Assembly: GCA_026874595.1 (NCBI GenBank)
Contig: CM049307.1
Location: 53,071,870-53,135,869, forward strand
DNA: 64,000 nucleotides
Source: Sipunculus nudus
Taxonomy: Eukaryota; Annelida; Sipuncula; Golfingiida; Sipunculidae
Direction of reading: 5' to 3'
Every line of letters begins with the position of its first letter. Position 1 is the first letter of the stretch. This document shows positions 37,405 through 58,761 of this stretch, in pieces. The notes beneath the pieces were generated by a model. That model saw nothing but the letters and a program-made list of their open reading frames with translations, was not told where the DNA came from and did no database searches. Made by a program: the position numbers and the translations under genes.

Positions 37405-40239
37405 AAAATAAATGTAATATATTCATTTTGGACTAATTTCACATCAATGTACACACTAGACACAGCATGAATCTAGATTAATATTATCAACTGCATCTTT
37501 GTCTATCATTAATTTCCTTCATATGATCCTTAATCATTAGTAATGAATAATATGATTTATTTTTTTATCATTAAAATTGAACTAAAAAATACCATAGGTA
37601 ACTGCATGGTGTTATTTGGAATACCTGACATTCTATCAATCGAAACAAGATTCTTATATCATCAGTACCTTCAAGTTAATTTCCTGTTATTATCAACTAA
37701 CAAATTCCTTTTCAAATTTTCTTTAATTTGTTATTAAAAAGCAATAAAAATTTATTAATTTATTGTTTATTGTTATGTTGTTAGTTAAAACTACTAGATG
37801 AGTTGGGTTGAACACCTGGATCAACTGTGGCTGGCCATAAGCTGCCTGGCTGCCCCAGTGTATGCCCCGCGTCAAGCGTGCATAATTTGATGAAAGGTCA
37901 ACAAGTTCAACATACAGGTGACTCAAGAGGGGCTGGGGAGAGCCAAGGTCTGACATGGTCTCATAAAGACATTATTAAAAGCTACAATTTTTGGCCAATT
38001 CCTTTTAGCTTTTTAAACTAAAAAGCTGAAATCCTTATGTATGCATGATATGAAAATTATATCTATAGTGCTCTCAGGAAACAAACGTGCCATGGTCAAA
38101 TTTGGGCAAAATTTAAGGTACTAATTTTATTTTTATACTAATAACTTATAAAATTTGAAAAATTCAAACTAATTTTGGGTATTCAATTGAAACTTGATTA
38201 AATAATGTTACATCCCTGACAAAAAATCTCTAGCTTCAGCAATCCTCTTGTTAAGGGAGTAAATATATTTCTTGATTTTTTACAAAGTGCATTATGTTTG
38301 GGCCCATAACTTAAAACAATTACACAATACTGACATCATTTCTGGCATGTGCATAGAGACTGTATAGCAAATTTGTATATTATATATGATTAAAGTCAGA
38401 TCAGTTGTTTTGATATTAGGCAGTCTTGAAGTGTAAACAATGGGTTTTTAATGGAAAAATGAAGTTTTTCATTAATATCTCGAAGGTATTAAGTCCTAGT
38501 GACCAAATTCTTGGCATGGTAGGGGATTTTGGAGACATCTAATTGTATGCCAAATTTTTGGAACTGAGAGCTGAAGCTGGGGAGCTGAGCTCTTGCAAAC
38601 TGCATAACACTAGCTTGATGTAAACAAGGTGTTACATGGTGCTTAAAAACTTGAATAAAATCTACAGTTTTTGATCAACTGGTTTCAAATTTTTGGTGTT
38701 AACAGACAAAATGCTAACAAAAACATGCTGTGAAAAATAAAATCCACAGTACTTACAGGAAAAAAAACGTGCCATGGTCAAAGTTGGGCAAAATGTAAGG
38801 TACCAATTTTTTATTTTTGTTAATATTTCAAAAAATTTAAAAGATTTTAATCTAATTTTGGGTATTAATTTTGATTAATAAAAGTTATATTACTGGAAAA
38901 AAGTCCATAGCTTTAACATGTTTTGTGTTAAGTGATCAAATATATTTCCTGATTTTTTACAAAATGCATTTTGTTTGGGCCCATAACTTTTTTAAATTAT
39001 ATAATACAGACATAATTTCTGGGATGTACATAGGAACTATAAAGGGGAATATTCATGGTAAATATGAGGAAAAACAGATGAGCAGTTTTGATATTAGGCA
39101 TTCCTGAAGTGTGAAAATAGGTTTTTAATAAAAAATTGAGGTTTTTCCTTAATTTCTCAAAGGAACGAAGTCACAAAGACCCAGTTTTCGGCTTGGGAGG
39201 AGATCTTGGGGACATCTAACATTATGCCGTCTTTGGATTCCTAGGTCTTACGGTTTCAAAACGTGCCACATCAATGGACGGCCAGACGGACGGACGACGG
39301 ACAATGGACCATGACTATAGCTCAGATGACTTATAGTCAGCTGAGCTAAAAATGCATCAAGGTCATCCATGTTTAAAATTTACCTAGCCCTTGATAAGAT
39401 GCATCTCTAAACTGTAGGTTTGGTGACTGTACCTCAAATTCTTACAAAATTATTGCGTTTACATCATTTTAACGAGAAAACGACACAAGGTGGCGCCACC
39501 TGCCTTCTGCAAAAGACAAAGCTATCCAAGATCTTCGGTCAATTTGATTTTTTTATCATTCCATGTATCCCTTACTGAGATATTATAGATTTTGTGTGAA
39601 TTTCACCAAATATGGGAATATTAAAGGTCAAGCCCACTCTCATAGGAAAGGTCATGACCCCAATTTAAATAAACATCATGCCATAACCCATATGTATGTA
39701 TATGCATAATATCAAAGATATCTGTCCATTAGTTTTTGACTTATAATTCTCACAGTACTGTCAAGTGGCAATTTTGGGGGTATTAAAAGGCATGAAAACA
39801 AGAAAAGAAAGATAGTCGGCACCACCAGTTTCTGGAACTTGACAACCCTATCCCTGATCTTCGATCAACTTGATTTTGGGAATCCATGCAAGATTTTTTG
39901 AGATATTTAAGAATTTGTGAGATTTTCCCCAAAACTGGACCTATTCAAGGTCAAGGACACTCTCCTAGTTAAGATCATGACCTCTTTTTGAATAGGTGTT
40001 GTCCTCTCACCCATATCTATACATATACCGTGAAATATTTTTTGAGTTATCGCGCCAACAAGATTTATATGCGGCGGCGGCGGGGGGACCGGCATGAAAA
40101 CATAGTATCCCCCGACTTTGTCTGGGGATACAATAAATATTTCAGGATTCATAGGAGACCTGGCCAGGACCCCCCTGGATTTCACAATAGACGGTTCAAA
40201 GGAAAATGGATATAAATTGTACGCTGTCTGGGTGCTCAA

Positions 40240-41480
40240 AATCATATTTCTGGTCCATAGTTAGCATTATATACGTCACTATGACCCAATTTCGGGTTTC
40301 CAAGGGGAACTGCAAGGGACTTCCCTGAATGTCATGTTAGAAGAGTCTAGGGCTAATGGATACAATTTGTGTTTTCGGCCTGTAGGTCACAAAATATAGG
40401 TCACTATGGCCTAAATTCAGGTTTCCAAGGAGATATGCCTAGAACCTCCCTTGATATTGTGTTAGCAGATTCTAGGAGTCTAATGGATACAATTTGTGCC
40501 TTGTGTAACTTTATGTTTGCTCAAACCATTTTTTAGTGCAAGGGTCACAGAATATAGGTCACCATGAATTAATTTCAGGTGTCCAAGGACATTTGACTAG
40601 GACGACCCTGAATTTAATGTAAGAAGATTCTAGGCCTAATTGATACAATTGTTCCCCGTCTGACTGTCTGGGTGCTTATATGACATCTTTTCTGATAGAT
40701 TGCAAAATAACGGTCATTGTGAACTTATTTCAGTTTTCAAAGGACATTTGCCAAAGACTTCTCAGAATGTTAAATCAGGACATTCTAGGCTAAACAGATA
40801 CAATGTGTGCCCTAACTGACTGTTTGGGTGCATATATGACTTCTTTTTCCTATAGGTCGCAAAATATAGGTCATGGCGACTTAATTTAAGTTTTCCCAGG
40901 ACATTTGCCAAGGACGTATCAGAACGTTACATTAGAAGATTCTAGGCCTAAAAAATACAATCTATGCTGACTTTGTGGGTGCTCAAATCCTGTTTTTGGC
41001 CTGTGGGTCACATAATATAGGTCACTATGATGAAATTTCAGGTTTCAAAGGAGATTTGCAAAGAACCTCCAAAGATATTGTGTGAGAAGATTCTAGGCCA
41101 AACAGACATAATTTGTGCTTTGTCTGTCTGGGTGCTTAAAACCATTTATCAGCCCATAGGTCACAGAATATAGGTCACCATTACCTAATTTCAGGTTTCC
41201 AAGGACATTTGCCTAATTCCTGTCATGTCGGAGGATTCTAGGCCTAATTGATACAATTTGTGCACCATCTGACTGACTGGATGCTTATATGACTTCTTTT
41301 CCTTTAGGTAACATAATATAGGTCATGGTGACCTAACTTCGGGTTTCCAAGGAGAAACGCCCAGGACCTCCCTTAATGTACAGTTAGAAGTTTCTAGGTC
41401 TAACCGTTACGATTTTTGCCCTGTTAACAGACGGACGGACGCCAGACAAAGGGTGATCGCTATGGCTCAGATGACTTACA
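40240..41480. repeat. ~155-bp tandem repeat with 'tataggtcac' in each unit
   Basis: About eight units, spaced roughly 148-158 bases (marker at about 40395, 40553, 40865, 41016, 41169, 41317). The end at 41425-41480 (gttaacagacggacggac ... gctcagatgactta) resembles the right end of family E, so this may be a left-truncated E-type element. Confidence 0.7.
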
Positions 41481-41494
41481 GTTCATATTTCCCA

Positions 41495-42682
41495 TGGGTT
41501 GATTTTGGTGTAGACTTTCATTATGTCTAACTACATACCTTAAGAAAATGCATTGTGCAAACAGTAATTCTTTTGCAATTATTTTGACCTTTTTCACTAG
41601 TTCTACTGGGCTATCTGGCAGCAAGTCAGATAAACCAGACCTTTGCAAATGGCGTTTTGCAAAAAGAGACCTTTCTACATCCACTCACATTGCAGTTTTT
41701 ACAAACATCTTGTTGTTAAACAAGTTCATACAACCTTCACGAAGGCCTTATAAGAACTTTTCATAACCTTAATTGTTCTTAGGTCAATTACATATACACA
41801 GAGGAAGCCAGAAATCACAAATTCTTTTTGAAAAGGCATGTTAAAGGGCATCTTTAAATATTTTAAAAGGGCACTACCTAATCTTGAATACTTTATATAA
41901 ATTAATGGAGAAAAAATTACAGTATAGTTATAGTGACCAAGGATATCGAAATGTGTAATCAAAAGGTTTGTATTGCATATATTGCATCAATCGTTTCTTC
42001 AAATGTAAAGACGTTAATGCTCGTATATTATGATTAACCACTTGGGGGTAGGGGTCATATCTCTCTACAGAAACACAGCATTTCTTCCAAGTTTGTTTTA
42101 AAAAGACAGCTAAGATATTATAGAATGTATCTCACTATAAAATACAACACTATATGTGTGCATAGATGCAAGGGATGAGAAAGAAGTCTGTAAAGTGACC
42201 CTATGTAAGGCCAAAACACACTGGCGCGGTCGGCACGTGCCCGTCATTCGTGCGGAAAGCAGGCGGCAAGCGTTCACGCGACAGGTATGCGGCATTTTCA
42301 TAGCGGATTGGCGCGGGCAGTACGCGGCAAATTTTGTCGAATAGTTTTGGAATATCGTGACTTTTATATGTTTGTCTCAGAAATATACCCCTGTATAGCG
42401 TAAATTTCAAGATATCACTCGGTTTATTTTAAGAAAAATAAAGCAGAATCATATTTTTATCCGAAATACATTAACTTTACACTTTTTTGTATCTAATGTG
42501 GTTGGAAATGGTGTGAGTAATATGAGGATTTGTAATGTCATTTATGTGAAAATCTTATATTTAAATAAAATTGCGATTCCCCGTGTAAATTGATTTTGGT
42601 AGACTTTCAGTATGTCAAACTACATACCTTATGAAAAAGCATTGTGCAAACTGAAATTCTGTTGCAATTTTTTTTTACCCTT

Positions 42683-42697
<15 letters not shown>
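41495..42697. repeat. ~110-bp direct repeats flanking a family J copy with a GC-rich insert
   Basis: Segments 41495-41605 and 42585-42697 are clearly related ('gattttggt', 'actacatacctta', 'gcattgtgcaaac', 'ttctactgg'). Between them lies family J (41862-42110 and 42480-42585). It is interrupted by a GC-rich block (about 42195-42345) with GGCACGTGCC and many GCGG words. No gene is recognisable. Confidence 0.5.
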
Positions 42698-45010
<2,313 letters not shown>

Positions 45011-45029
45011 GAGATATTTATTTTTATTA

Positions 45030-52068
<7,039 letters not shown>

Positions 52069-52131
52069 GAATGGTTTTTCCCCAGTGTGTTTCCTTGCAT
52101 GGTCTGTGAAGTTCCTTTTTACCCTAAAACC

Positions 52132-53096
52132 TTAACCACAGTCTTCACAAATGTATGGTTTTCCATGACAGTGTTTCCTTTGATGTGCCAACAGGGAGTG
52201 TCTTGTGGGGAAGCAGTCACCACAATCTTTACACATGCAAGGTTTACTCAAAGTGTGTATTTTCTTGTGTTTCCCACAGAAAGCAGTGAACCTTTGATCA
52301 GATAAAATGTCATTCAGATAAACACGTAAGAAAGTCTTTACCTGATGACTCGCTTCAGGGAAAGCAGTGTTATTTTTGGCACACTTGTTCATAGTCCTGT
52401 ACAAACCTGTCTTTGTGACAGCTGAAACACGGTCACCAACTGAAGAACAAGAGTTTTTAATCGAACTACGTTGTTTCTGGATGAGTACTTTCAGATTTCT
52501 AGAGACAGGCTTACCACAGTTGTCACACTTATACATAGTCCTCTGCAAGCCTTTCTCACTGACAGTTGAAACATGGTCACCAACTGAAGGACAAGTGTTT
52601 TCTATTCGACTTGGTTGTTTTTGGATGGCTACTTTCAGATTTCCTGAGATAGGCTTGTCGACAGTCGAAACATGGCCAACAGTTGAAGAACTTGGTTGTT
52701 TATGTTTGTTTAGCACTTCCGGATTACTAGAGACAGGCCCGTCACACTTGTTCATATCACTGTGCAAACCTTTCTCAGTGACAGCTGAAACATTTGCACC
52801 CTTTGAAGTACATGTGTTTTCTATCAAACATGCTTGTTTTTGTTCAGGACCAGCTGGCACTGTAGCTGTGTTTTTACATTTCCTGATAAGTACCTTCATA
52901 TTTTCTGAGATACATTTTAAACAGTTGTCACATCTGTACATGGTTCTGTGAGAGCCCATCTTGGTCACTTTCACAACATGACCACCAAATGATGAGCATG
53001 TGTTTTCTGTTGAGCTTACTCCTTTTCCTACAGAATTTGTTTCAAAGTCAGCTCTGTTTTCTGCATCCATGGGGCAAGCTGTTTGTATCATCTTAA
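52132..53096 (-). CDS. N-terminal part of the zinc-finger protein, with a novel repeated module
   Basis: A likely acceptor (TTTTTTATTTTGTAG, ending 53097) opens the exon, and ATG 53091-53089 (MIQTACPMDAENR) is the probable first codon of the exon's frame. The region has no KRAB, BTB or ZAD pattern. Instead it repeats a ~50-residue module four to five times: ENTC(S/P)S-x-G-xHVxxVT-x-x-G-L-xRTMYKCDNCGKPVSxNLKVLIQKQ (modules near residues 38, 100, 144 truncated, 173 and 221 counting from 53118). One clear finger follows (C296, C299, H312, H316). The next finger is cut by TAA at 52134-52132 directly after CEDCG; the frame then stays open. The stop could be a real nonsense change, a polymorphism or an error. 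Confidence 0.7.
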
Positions 53097-53112
53097 CTAC
53101 AAAATAAAAAAG
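53097..53112 (-). promoter_or_regulatory. candidate 3' splice acceptor of the zinc-finger exon
   Basis: Read on the minus strand, a T-rich tract ends in GTAG at 53100-53097, five bases before ATG 53091. An upstream non-coding or coding exon is therefore likely, but I cannot identify it in 53.1-58 kb, which is all repeats. Confidence 0.45.
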
Positions 53113-53234
53113 TGACATGTATTATATACATGAAACAGTATTCTTCATCAGTTTAGGGTACTAATTACGCTGGTAATATGGTTAATATATTTAATATGGT
53201 TACTAAAAGCAGCATTCAACATCTGATTTTTAAA

Positions 53235-54150
53235 CAAGGGACCTATGGGTCACAACGCTCAGCCGAATTTTGTAAAATTTTAGCAAATGCAAAATTTACT
53301 TATTTCTTTTGTTTTTTTTAATAAATTAACACTTGAAAGGCTAAAAGGAAATGGCCCCGCTATTTGGTGATAAGCAAATACAGGTAACCCAAAAATCACA
53401 GAGGCATGGGTAAAGTGAGGCACTGAATGTTCCTGACAAGAAAAAACTCAAAATTTGTGGCTTCACAGATGCCAAAGTATCAAAAGACAGATGGATGAAA
53501 CTACAGAAAAATATTGGCAGATGACAGGCCATAACAAGTATTTAAAGAGTACACAGAAGGAAGTGGAAACTGTTGAGTGGCACCACTGGTCTTAGGTATG
53601 AGCTAAATATTGCAAGACATGTAAAATTTCTGGCCCATATGTCAAAGCACTCCTGAATTAAGTCCATCGACATGTTCCATTAAAACAGATTAAGCAATGT
53701 GAAAATAATAGTACTAGGTGGCACCACCAGTCATATGTATGCGATATAGCAATAAAAGACGTATATTTCCCTGTGCCTGAAAAAGTACACAGATTGAAGC
53801 CACATGAAAACAGTTTAATGGCACAAAAGGTCTTATGCAAGAGCTAAATAATCCCGGACGTGTGAAATTTCAGGCAAAAACGTCATATCACTCAAGCACC
53901 ACCCATTTTGTCTATCACAAAATTATCAAGGATGGATAAATTTGAAAATTTCAGACTGATATATGGTGAAACTCCTCATATAAATGCAATTTTCAACAAA
54001 AACATACCTACAGATGGATACAAGATGAAACTGATTGTAGGTGTCCCATGCAGTTTGCATATAAGATAAACCATTCCAAAATCTATGGAAATGCAAATTT
54101 TTGGGTGAATACATAAACCACTCCTGAGAAAAGGGCAATATATTCAAAGA
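53235..54150 (-). mobile_element. E4: left part of a family-E element
   Basis: CAAG (53235), GACCTATGGGTC and GCTCAGCCGA are a slightly decayed E left end. It continues into GGTGGCACCACC-box sequence and is cut by E5 at 54151. Confidence 0.55.
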
Positions 54151-57100
54151 CAAGGGACCCATGGTCATGACTTTTTTTAGCTCAGCTGACTATAAGTCAT
54201 CTGAGCTATAGTCATGGTCCATTGTCCGTCGTCCGTCCGTCTGTCTGTCCGTCCATCCGTCTGGATGTCCGTCCGTAAGACTGGCACGTTTCGACACTGT
54301 TGGACCTACGAATCTGAATTTCGGCATACAGTTAGATGTCCCCATAATCTCCTACCATGCCAAAAATTGGGTCAATAGGACTTCGTTCCTTTGAGATATT
54401 AAGGAAAAACCTCAATTTTTTATTAGAAATCTATTTTCACACTTCAGGACTGCCTAATATCAAAACCACTCATCCAGTTTTCTTCATATTTACCATAAAT
54501 ATTCCTCTATATAGTTCCTATGTACATGCCAGATATTAAGTCAGTATTTTATAATTTAAAAAAGTTATGGGCCCAAACATAATGGACTTTGTAAAAAAAT
54601 CAGGATGATATTTGGTCACTTAAGACCAAAAGTGTTAAAGGTAGGGACTTTTTTCCAGTAATACAACTTTAATTAATCAAAATTTAATTGCATACCAAAA
54701 ATTAGATCAAAATTTGTTAAATTTTTTTAAATATTGGCAAAAATATAAAATTGGTACCTTAAATTTTGCCCAACTTTGGCCATGGCACGTTTTTTTCCTG
54801 TAAGTACTGTGGATTTAATTTTCACACCATGTATACATAAGGATTTAATCTGTTAAAATCTGAAATTTGAAAATAAAAGCTGCAAAATTAGGCTAGTTAT
54901 TGAATTTTTTTTGGAGGCTCTTGTTGTATTCCCTTACATTGTCAAGCAGTCCACTTTGATGACTGTAGGTCATTCAGTGCACATCTCTATGCTCCCCAGG
55001 CTGTTGACATTATTTTAGATGTCCCCAAAATCTCCTACCATACCGAAAATTGGGTCATTAGGACTTTGTTCCTTCGAGATATTAAGGAAAAAAAACTCCG
55101 TTTTCCATAAAAAAAAGCCATTGTTACACTTCAAGGCTGCCTAATATCAAAACCACTGATCTGTTTTTGATCGTATTTAGTATTCACATTCTTTTATACA
55201 TTTTCTATTAACATACCAAAAATTAGGTCAGTATTGGGTATTATTTTGAAGTTATGGGCCAAAACATAATGCAATTTTTTAAAAAATCAGGAAATATATT
55301 TACTCACCTAACATGAGAATTGCTGAACCTAGAGACTTTTTTTCAGGAATATAACTTTATTTAATCAAGATTCAATTGTTTACCCAAAATTAGATCTGAA
55401 TTTTGCAAATTTTTCAAGTTATTAGCATAAATAAAAAATCAATACCTTAAATTTTGTCCAACTTTGGCACTGTTGATTTACAGTGTTGAAGTGTTGTTTA
55501 CATCTAGCCCACCTAGTAGTACAGCCTTCACTTGCATTATGTAACCCACCCCAGGCAGCTTACCTTGGCCCAGCTTGGCCACTACTAGCAGGCTTCCCCT
55601 CTGCCCTGCACTCATCCCCCCTCCAGCGGGTGCATAAACTAGATGAATGTTATTATTTTATTTTATTCTTGGACATGCTACATTTTAGATTTTGTATTGA
55701 ACCACCAGGGTTACAATGATTAAAGTGTACATTTAATTGTGTCCACAAAGTGGTGTATTGCTGTGAAAGTGTGGATGTTCATGAGATAAGTAATTCCTTA
55801 CTTCAGAGGAGTAAAAACTTCACCAGGTGTGAAACTGACTATTAATTCAAGTAATTAATTAAAACTGGGATAGTAATTAGCACAATGATATTGTTTGTCC
55901 CTCATTCAACCAACAGTGTGTATACTTTATTTGAAAAGATGTTTTATTTTATCAAATTTACTTTTATTTTATTTTGGTGAATAAAATTAAGCATGTCCTG
56001 AAAACTCCAATGTGGAGAATATTCTTGTAGATGCCATGTTGTGGCATTATTTTCTTTTAAAATTAGTTTAAACATTTATGATTTAAAAATAATAAAATAT
56101 ATGTGTATGCATAATATGACCCAATTTTTTTACTCTGTATATATAATGATTGCAACTTTTGCAACAATTCTAATATTTTAACTTATATTTTCAGGTTTTT
56201 TAATTAAGAATTTATAAACCTGTAAATAAAAAAATGATTCAGATAAAAACTTCTTAATGGAAAAAGTGGATCTGCTTAAAAAAATAGGATTATATATAAA
56301 CTTAAAAGCATTATTCTCTTGAAAGTGAAATTAAGGTATTAGTCCATTCTGTCCACTTGCCTGTCCATCTGTAAATTTTCGTATGCAACACAGTATCTCA
56401 AAACTTTTACTGTTTTTCTTCATGACAGTCTTGTCAGAGTATTAGTTTGCAATCATATATTTAGAACTTTACTATAACCAAGTAGGAGGGTCCCTTTCCT
56501 CTTAGCTTTTCATATTCTTATATAAATGAAAAACATTACAATAGAATATTTCTACATCCACCTTCGTGCTGCCCTCACTTTTCCCTTCTCCGAACCCCAT
56601 CCCAAAGTCAGCCTCAGTAAGCAAGAACAAGACGAATCAGATATATTCATACTTTAAAATTTGTATAACTATTCGTCCATAGGTACCTATGTACATGCCA
56701 GAAATTATGTCAATATTGTGTAATATGTAGACATAGTGGGCATCACAATAATGTACCTTGTCAAGACTAAAGAGATATTGTGTCATACAGTCACATATTC
56801 ATAAATCACTTCATCAGCATAGTTAATCATAACATCATATCTGTCAAATTGAATGCTTGCAGACTACCATACACTTTAGATCCTTCAACAAATAACCTTA
56901 TCATCATTCTACTACTGCTTATTACTGCTGTCATTGATTTCATATTTGCTCAAATATATCACAATTTTCAACCCCTCCTAAATAAATAAAAAATAAACCA
57001 CTTTATTTGACTCTATTAATCCATCAGTCAGGTAATTTCATTTATCATTTACTCACATATTACATAACATTCCTTCATAATAGCCCAACATGTATATGAT

Positions 57101-58158
57101 ATTCATAAGCTTTATCGACTCGATATAGTATCACAGTGGAGAAACATTTATAGTCCAATCACGATCAGCTGAGCGCCGTGACCCATGGGTCCCTTGTTTT
57201 AATTTTAGCCAATTATTTTGGTTTTTCATAGATATAAGCATTTGATAAGCTAAGAGGAAATTGCCCTGCTAAAACTGCAGACAGCCTGATCAAGCTCAAC
57301 TCATAGAGAGAGGGCTTGCCCTAGTGATGGGATTGCATAACATTATGCCAACAACTTGGGGGGGAATCATAGAGAGCTGCACTGAATGACCTACAGTGAC
57401 CAAAGTGGACTGCTTGACAATTTACGGGAATACAACAAGAGCCTCCAAAAAAAATCAATAACTAGCCTAATTTTGCAGCTTTTTTTTCAAATTTCAGATT
57501 TTAACAGATTAAATCCTTATGTGCACATGCTGTGAAAATTAAATCCACAGTACTTACAAGAAAAAAATGTGCCGTGGCCAAAGCTGGGCAAAATTTAAGG
57601 TACCAATTTTTTATTTTTGTTAATATTTTGAAAAATTTAAAAGATTTTGATCTAATTTTGGGTATACAATTCAATTTTGATTAATTAAAAATATATAACT
57701 GGAAAAAAAGTCTTTAGCTTTAACATGTTTTGTGTTAAGCGATCAAATATCTTTCCAGATTTTTTACAAAATGCATTATGTTTGAGCCAATAACTTTTTT
57801 AAATGACATAATACAGATCTTATTTCTGGCATGTACATAGGAACTATATAGAGGAATATTTATGGTAAATATGAGGAAAAACAGATGAGTGTTTTTGATA
57901 TTAGGCAGTCCTGAAGTGTGAAAATAGGTTTTCAATAAAAAATTGAGGTTTTTCCTTAATTTCTCATAGGAACGAAGTTGCAAAGACCCAGTTTTCAGCT
58001 TGGTAGGAGATCTTGGGGACATCGAACGTTATGCCAAATTTTGGATTCCTAGGTCCTACAGTTTCAAAACGTGCCACATCTACGGATGGACGGACATTCG
58101 GAAGGACTATGGACAATGCACCAGGACTATTGCTGAGATGACCTATAGTCAGCTGAGA
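54151..58158 (-). mobile_element. E5: family-E element split by the inverted copy E6
   Basis: The left end is CAAG (54151) and GGGACCCATGG. The right end is TATAGTCAGCTGAGATA (58145-58158). The sequence after E6 (57197 onward, 'gataagctaagaggaaattgcc') matches E4 interior at about 53330-53355, showing that it continues E5. Confidence 0.6.
54178..57196 (+). mobile_element. E6: 3.0-kb family-E element, plus orientation
   Basis: The start AGCTCAGCTGA (54179-54189), with the CTGAGCTATAG hairpin arm after it, follows a T-run. The end is TCAGCTGAGCG (about 57166-57176), GACCCATGGGTC and CTTG (57196), then TTTT. It is the exact mirror of E2. Near the start is a GTCCGTCC microsatellite stretch. This copy shows the canonical orientation best: T-run, terminal repeat, body, inverted repeat, hairpin, CTTG, T-run. 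Confidence 0.8.
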
Positions 58159-58161
58159 TAA

Positions 58162-58761
58162 CTAGAATACGGGAAGTCAACAAGCAATTACGTGTATCCG
58201 CCAAAATCAGAGTGGGACGGGTGAAGTGAGGCATGGATTGAGTGGCAAGGGGAAATAGAGTGAGGTGTGTTGCATAATAACCTGGATGTCTGCAGCCGAA
58301 ATGTATATGTAGGCTGCCACCTACCACAAAATCCAGAGAGCGGTCCAAGTTGTATACATACATTTTAGGCAGATAAGTCAAACCACTACTTGTATATGAG
58401 TGATTTTATTCCACAGCAGACAAACAGAAGGACGCTATGCAAAAATGGTGGCAGGTTGCGCCACAAATATTGTGTATGACTGAGAGCTATGTGAGATCTA
58501 TACACATACAAAATTTCCCGAGATATGTGGGTTTATGTGTGGAAACAGACGCACAAATGGACGCTGGGCAGAAAAAGGGTCAGAGGTCAACCAAAAATGA
58601 GGGCGCAGCAGTTCACATGTGCTATGAACATGATTCCTAATTTAAAAAAATTCTGCCCAGTGGTTACGGAGGAGTTCTCCAGAAACCTATGCAGCAGTGG
58701 CAGTGGCAGAAGTGTCCAACTGCAAACATAGTATCTGCAAAACTCTGATTTGGCGGATACA
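58162..58761 (-). mobile_element. C3: short family-C element
   Basis: CTAG (58162), a degenerate hairpin and GTGTATCCGCC mark the left end. GTATCTGC...GGCGGATAC (58731-58760) marks the right end. Only about 0.6 kb: the tandem core is reduced to about one unit. Confidence 0.7.

Larger units (their letters stand above)
34891..39348 (-). mobile_element. E2: family-E element nested in F2
   Basis: CAAG (34891), the GACCCATGGGT palindrome and GCTCAGCTG mark the left end. TAGCTCAG...TCAGCTGAGCTA (about 39319-39347) followed by an A-run marks the right end. It is inserted within an A-run of F2. It contains B3. Without B3 it is about 2.6 kb, similar to E6. Confidence 0.75.
34176..40134 (-). mobile_element. 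F2: family-F element holding a four-level nest
   Basis: The left end is CTAG (34176), a TGGCAC-TGCAG-GTGCCA hairpin and GTATCTCAAGACAA. The right end is GTATCCCC...TTGTCTGGGGATAC (40105-40131). A poly-C run follows the left motif, as in F1. Its tandem core ('gcatcaaggtcatcc' units) is cut by E2: the bases flanking E2 (ccttgaa at the left, aaatgcatcaagg at the right) join to recreate the uninterrupted core sequence seen at about 34736-34758. F2 proper is therefore about 1.5 kb, close to F1. Confidence 0.75.
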
